34,357 bases of DNA, taken from Verrucomicrobia bacterium UBA7008. Lineage in GTDB: Bacteria > Verrucomicrobiota > Kiritimatiellia > RFP12 > UBA1067. The notes beneath the pieces are model-generated. The model searched no databases. It had not been told where the DNA came from and worked only from the letters and a program-made list of their open reading frames with translations. Of this stretch, positions 31,563 through 34,357 are shown piece after piece (positions within the stretch are counted from its first letter, which is position 1; every line of letters begins with the position of its first letter). The position numbers and the translations under genes were made by a program. The DNA lies in contig DJXI01000019.1 in assembly GCA_002449695.1 (NCBI GenBank), positions 1,460-35,816 of the forward strand. The letters are read 5' to 3'.

Positions 31563-34357
31563 TCAGGGTTCTTCTTCATGCAGAATCAGCGAAAGCCTGT
31601 ACTTGCGTCCGGAATGGACGCGGAACTGCGGCAGTGCTCTGGCATGCGCACTCCATGAATCGTCACCGCCCACGCCCATCTGTGCCGCGTCGATATTTAC
31701 GATGAGCGTTCCGTCAGGCTCCGGCAGTTCCTCGACATGACGCGCATGCGCAAGGTCCTGCTGCGTCCACGGCCAGACATTGAAGCCAAAGGACGAGCCA
31801 TCCGCCGCTTCAACAGCCAGCGTGCCGATTTCAAGTCGTGTCGTCTCCGTCCTGTATCCCTGCTCGCCGGGAATGACATAGTTGTTGGGATTGAGCTCCG
31901 CTACGCTCATCTGCCATTCGCCGACATTCGTCGCCGCCCTGCGGTCGCAGTAGTTCTCCCACGGCCCGCGCCCCCTCCAGCGCACCAAGGTGTTCGTGCC
32001 GCCGCAAACGCGGAAAGTCAGCCCCGCGCGGGGTATGTCCGGCAATCCCTCCGCCGCGACGAACAGCCATTCGACCTTCAAGGATCCATCTGGCAGCTCC
32101 TGCGTCGCGATATCGCTTGTGCAACCGTCGGGGACTTTCCCCGTTTCGGTCGCATTCTTCCATATCCTGCAGACGCTCGGCATCTTCCAGCCCCTGTCGT
32201 TGTCCGTGGGCGCGCGATAGAAGTTCGGCTTGAACACGATGTCCCCGATCTGCCGGCCTCGAGTGCGTGCGCGGAGAGATGCGGACTGACTCAGCGTCGC
32301 ACCAGGCGCATTCGGCAGGGAAAGCGAACAGGCTCCGAGATTCAGCGCCCGTGCTTCCAGCGCAGAACCGTGCGGACGGCGGAAGGCGTCGAAAATCCCG
32401 TTGCAGCAGAAGCCGCCGTCATTGGGACTGTCGCCGAAATCGCCGCCGTACTTCAGGTTCCCGTCTGCTCCGAGAAGCGCCTGATCTGCAAAATCCCAGA
32501 TGAATCCGCCTTGATAATGCCGGTTTCTCGCGACAAGCTCCCAGTGCGATTCCTGCGAACCGCCCGCATTGCCCATCGCATGGAGATATTCACACTGGAC
32601 AAGCGGCTTCGGCGGCGCGTTCGTCACATATCCCTCGCACCTCGCCGCCGGCCAGTACATCGGAGCCAGAATGTCCGAATAGGGCACCGGCCTGTCTGTT
32701 GAATACTGAACCAGACGGGATTCGTCTATAGACTTGATCGCGTCATATTCAGCCTGAAGATTCTCGCCCTCCCAGCATTCGTTTCCGAGACTCCAGAAAT
32801 AAATCGACGGATGATGACGGTAGGTCTTCACCATATTGACGCCTCGCTCCACGAAAGAACCGCGCCATTCCTTTCGGCAGGCGAGCGACCGGCGCGCGTT
32901 CCCCTGCCCGGAGCCGTGACACTCCACATTGGCCTCACAGACAAGCAACAGCCCGTATTTGTCGCACAGGCGATACCAGTACGAGTCGTTCGGATAGTGA
33001 CAAGTCCTTACCGCATTGAACCCATATTCTTTTATGAGTCTGACATCGCGCTCCATCTCCTCATGCGTGACCGCATAGCCGCCGCGGGGGGACATCTCGT
33101 GCCGGTTGACCCCCCTGACAACGAGCCTCTCGCCATTCACGTAAACAACAGAATTTGAAATGGCGATGTCGCGGTATCCGTCCGCCCATGCATACCAGTC
33201 GCCGTTTGCGGACTGCCAGGTGCGGACATAGAGCTTCGGGTTCTCCGGAGACCATTTCTCCGGATTCGCAACCGGCGGCAGATGTGCAGCGTCTCTGACA
33301 TCGTGCGGCGTGTCGATGCCTTCCGCCTGAAGCCACACATCGCGATAGATGCCGGAGAGTCTCCAGAAATCCTGATCCTCCAGATACGAGCCGTCGCACC
33401 ATCGATAGACAGAGACCTCGACAAGGTTTCCGTTCTTGTCCAGGTAAGGCGTGACGTCGAACTCCGCAGGCATGCGCGAATCCTCCGCATAGCCGACCCC
33501 TCTCCCGTTCATGCGCAGAAAGAACGCCGAGGCGACGCCATTGAATCTCATGACGATGCGACGGCCTTTCCATCGGTCCGGCAACTTGAACGTGCGGCGA
33601 TACACGCCAAGCGGATTTCGGTAGACGTACTGCGTGAAATTCGTCGGGGGATCCTCCATGATGTGCGGCGGATTGTTGACATGCGGGTATGTGTAGTTTG
33701 TGTAGATCGGGGGATCGTAATCGCCCTGCAGCTGCCAACATCCAGGCACGGCGATCCTGCCTCGCCTGACCGCAGCGGAGTCCGGTCTCGCCCGCCACTC
33801 GAATTCCCAATCGCCGTTCAACGACATGACATAAGGCGAATCTTCGCGGGGTCTCTCGAGATTTGCCCACGCTCTGGCCGCAGTCTCGTCGGCGAACGGA
33901 ACAAGCTCATCACGCGGAGCAAGAGTGTTGACGCGACTGACCGCCGGATCCTCCCAAAAAGGAATTGCCGCTGTCTCCTTTGTCACGGCTGCGACGCGGA
34001 AGCCGACGGTGTTGTAGCAACCACCCGGACGCCGCCCCTCTCCCTTGTAATCCGTGCGGCAGGAGTTCTTCATGGCGTACCACGATCCGCCCTTGATGGC
34101 GTTGACCTTCTCGCCGCGCTCGCTTCCGTTGCGGGCGACGATCTCGGTGGATGTCCACTCCCAGCAGTTACCCCACATGTCGAGCGCGCCACAGGCGGCC
34201 TTCGTGTCGGGATAGGCGTCGACCGGCGTCGTGTAGCCGCCGTCCTCGCCGAGTCGCTTGAAGAGGTCGGTGTAGATAAAACCGGTGTAGTCGCGGTGAT
34301 TGACCCAGCCGCGCACGCGGCCGTCAGACGATACTGAAAGCACGTCCGACAGCTTGG
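31563..34357 (-). CDS. FGE domain fused to GH2 beta-galactosidase (5' end outside window)
   Basis: The frame is open to the right edge (KLSDV precedes the GTG at 34343), so the true start lies outside. The first roughly 125 visible residues are the C-terminal half of a formylglycine-generating-enzyme/SUMF1-type domain (MWGNCWEWT, IKGGSWYAMKNSCRTDYKG, GGCYNTVGFRVAAV). From about 33970 it continues in frame as a complete GH2 beta-galactosidase of LacZ type: FWEDPAVSRVNTLAPRDE, then LNGDWEFEW; acid/base Glu in SLGNECWEG (codon 32778-32780) and nucleophile Glu in VQCEYLHAMGN (codon 32589-32591). GH2 proteins normally start with their own signal peptide, which is missing. The composition is lower in GC than the operon genes. 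A real fusion and a deletion product are both possible. Confidence 0.85.
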   Translation of the reverse strand, partial: KLSDVLSVSSDGRVRGWVNHRDYTGFIYTDLFKRLGEDGGYTTPVDAYPDTKAACGALDMWGNCWEWTSTEIVARNGSERGEKVNAIKGGSWYAMKNSCRTDYKGEGRRPGGCYNTVGFRVAAVTKETAAIPFWEDPAVSRVNTLAPRDELVPFADETAARAWANLERPREDSPYVMSLNGDWEFEWRARPDSAAVRRGRIAVPGCWQLQGDYDPPIYTNYTYPHVNNPPHIMEDPPTNFTQYVYRNPLGVYRRTFKLPDRWKGRRIVMRFNGVASAFFLRMNGRGVGYAEDSRMPAEFDVTPYLDKNGNLVEVSVYRWCDGSYLEDQDFWRLSGIYRDVWLQAEGIDTPHDVRDAAHLPPVANPEKWSPENPKLYVRTWQSANGDWYAWADGYRDIAISNSVVYVNGERLVVRGVNRHEMSPRGGYAVTHEEMERDVRLIKEYGFNAVRTCHYPNDSYWYRLCDKYGLLLVCEANVECHGSGQGNARRSLACRKEWRGSFVERGVNMVKTYRHHPSIYFWSLGNECWEGENLQAEYDAIKSIDESRLVQYSTDRPVPYSDILAPMYWPAARCEGYVTNAPPKPLVQCEYLHAMGNAGGSQESHWELVARNRHYQGGFIWDFADQALLGADGNLKYGGDFGDSPNDGGFCCNGIFDAFRRPHGSALEARALNLGACSLSLPNAPGATLSQSASLRARTRGRQIGDIVFKPNFYRAPTDNDRGWKMPSVCRIWKNATETGKVPDGCTSDIATQELPDGSLKVEWLFVAAEGLPDIPRAGLTFRVCGGTNTLVRWRGRGPWENYCDRRAATNVGEWQMSVAELNPNNYVIPGEQGYRTETTRLEIGTLAVEAADGSSFGFNVWPWTQQDLAHARHVEELPEPDGTLIVNIDAAQMGVGGDDSWSAHARALPQFRVHSGRKYRLSLILHEEEP

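Noticed and set aside
1..34357. tRNA and rRNA genes
   Set aside because: Intergenic stretches were read and no cloverleaf or rRNA-like sequence was seen; a dedicated covariance search was not possible.

Overview
The window is a high-GC bacterial chromosome segment in which every confident gene lies on the minus strand. The gene content points to the Planctomycetes-Verrucomicrobia-Chlamydiae group, most likely a gut-type Kiritimatiellota/Lentisphaerota/Verrucomicrobiota bacterium. It combines secreted polysaccharide-degrading enzymes (a heparinase II/III-type lyase, a GH95-like fucosidase, a GH2 beta-galactosidase), a formylglycine-generating-enzyme (FGE) domain, a beta-strand-repeat surface protein, a Wza/Wzc/Wzy-type exopolysaccharide locus and many short period-7/8 repeat arrays. 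The taxonomy is inference; there is no rRNA in the window.

Reading downstream along the minus strand (right to left), the layout is: (1) 34357-31563, an FGE domain fused to a GH2 beta-galactosidase, cut by the window edge. (2) 31559-30258, a remnant zone with an FGE fragment and an IS4-type transposase fragment, then a four-helix-bundle (S23/Avd-like) gene bracketed by 8-bp CTAG arrays and preceded by four 11-bp-phased CTTAAG half-sites. (3) 30178-25213, two large secreted proteins whose promoters share an 18-bp dyad. (4) 24956-22827, a LuxR-type response regulator and its histidine kinase. (5) 22735-17897, the heparinase-like lyase and the fucosidase-like enzyme, each with a short repeat array inserted in frame.

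(6) 17848-12357 is a five-gene operon joined by stop/start overlaps: an outer-membrane barrel, two GYF_2-like proteins carrying alveolin-like VPVEKIVEK repeats, a secreted TPR-like protein and a tRNA-dihydrouridine synthase. (7) 12323-9313 holds an acyl-CoA synthetase-like enzyme, a 2-hydroxyacid dehydrogenase and tsaE. (8) 9300-2486 is an exopolysaccharide export/polymerisation operon (Wza-like lipoprotein, unknown secreted protein, outer-membrane barrel, Wzy-like polymerase, Wzc-like tyrosine kinase) running directly into argC, then nadA and an RluA-type pseudouridine synthase.

Four promoters share a TNGACG-N18-TATAAT form, often extended to TATAATATG. Three further promoters (heparinase, beta-strand-repeat protein, triple-repeat protein) carry a dyad ATCACCRCATGTGGTGAT centred 34-35 bp upstream of the -10 centre, suggesting one regulon. 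The most unusual items are the four-helix-bundle/CTAG-array element with its PmrA/QseB-like operator, the in-frame repeat insertions, the GYF_2/alveolin-like operon, and the FGE-GH2 fusion flanked by FGE sequence on both sides.
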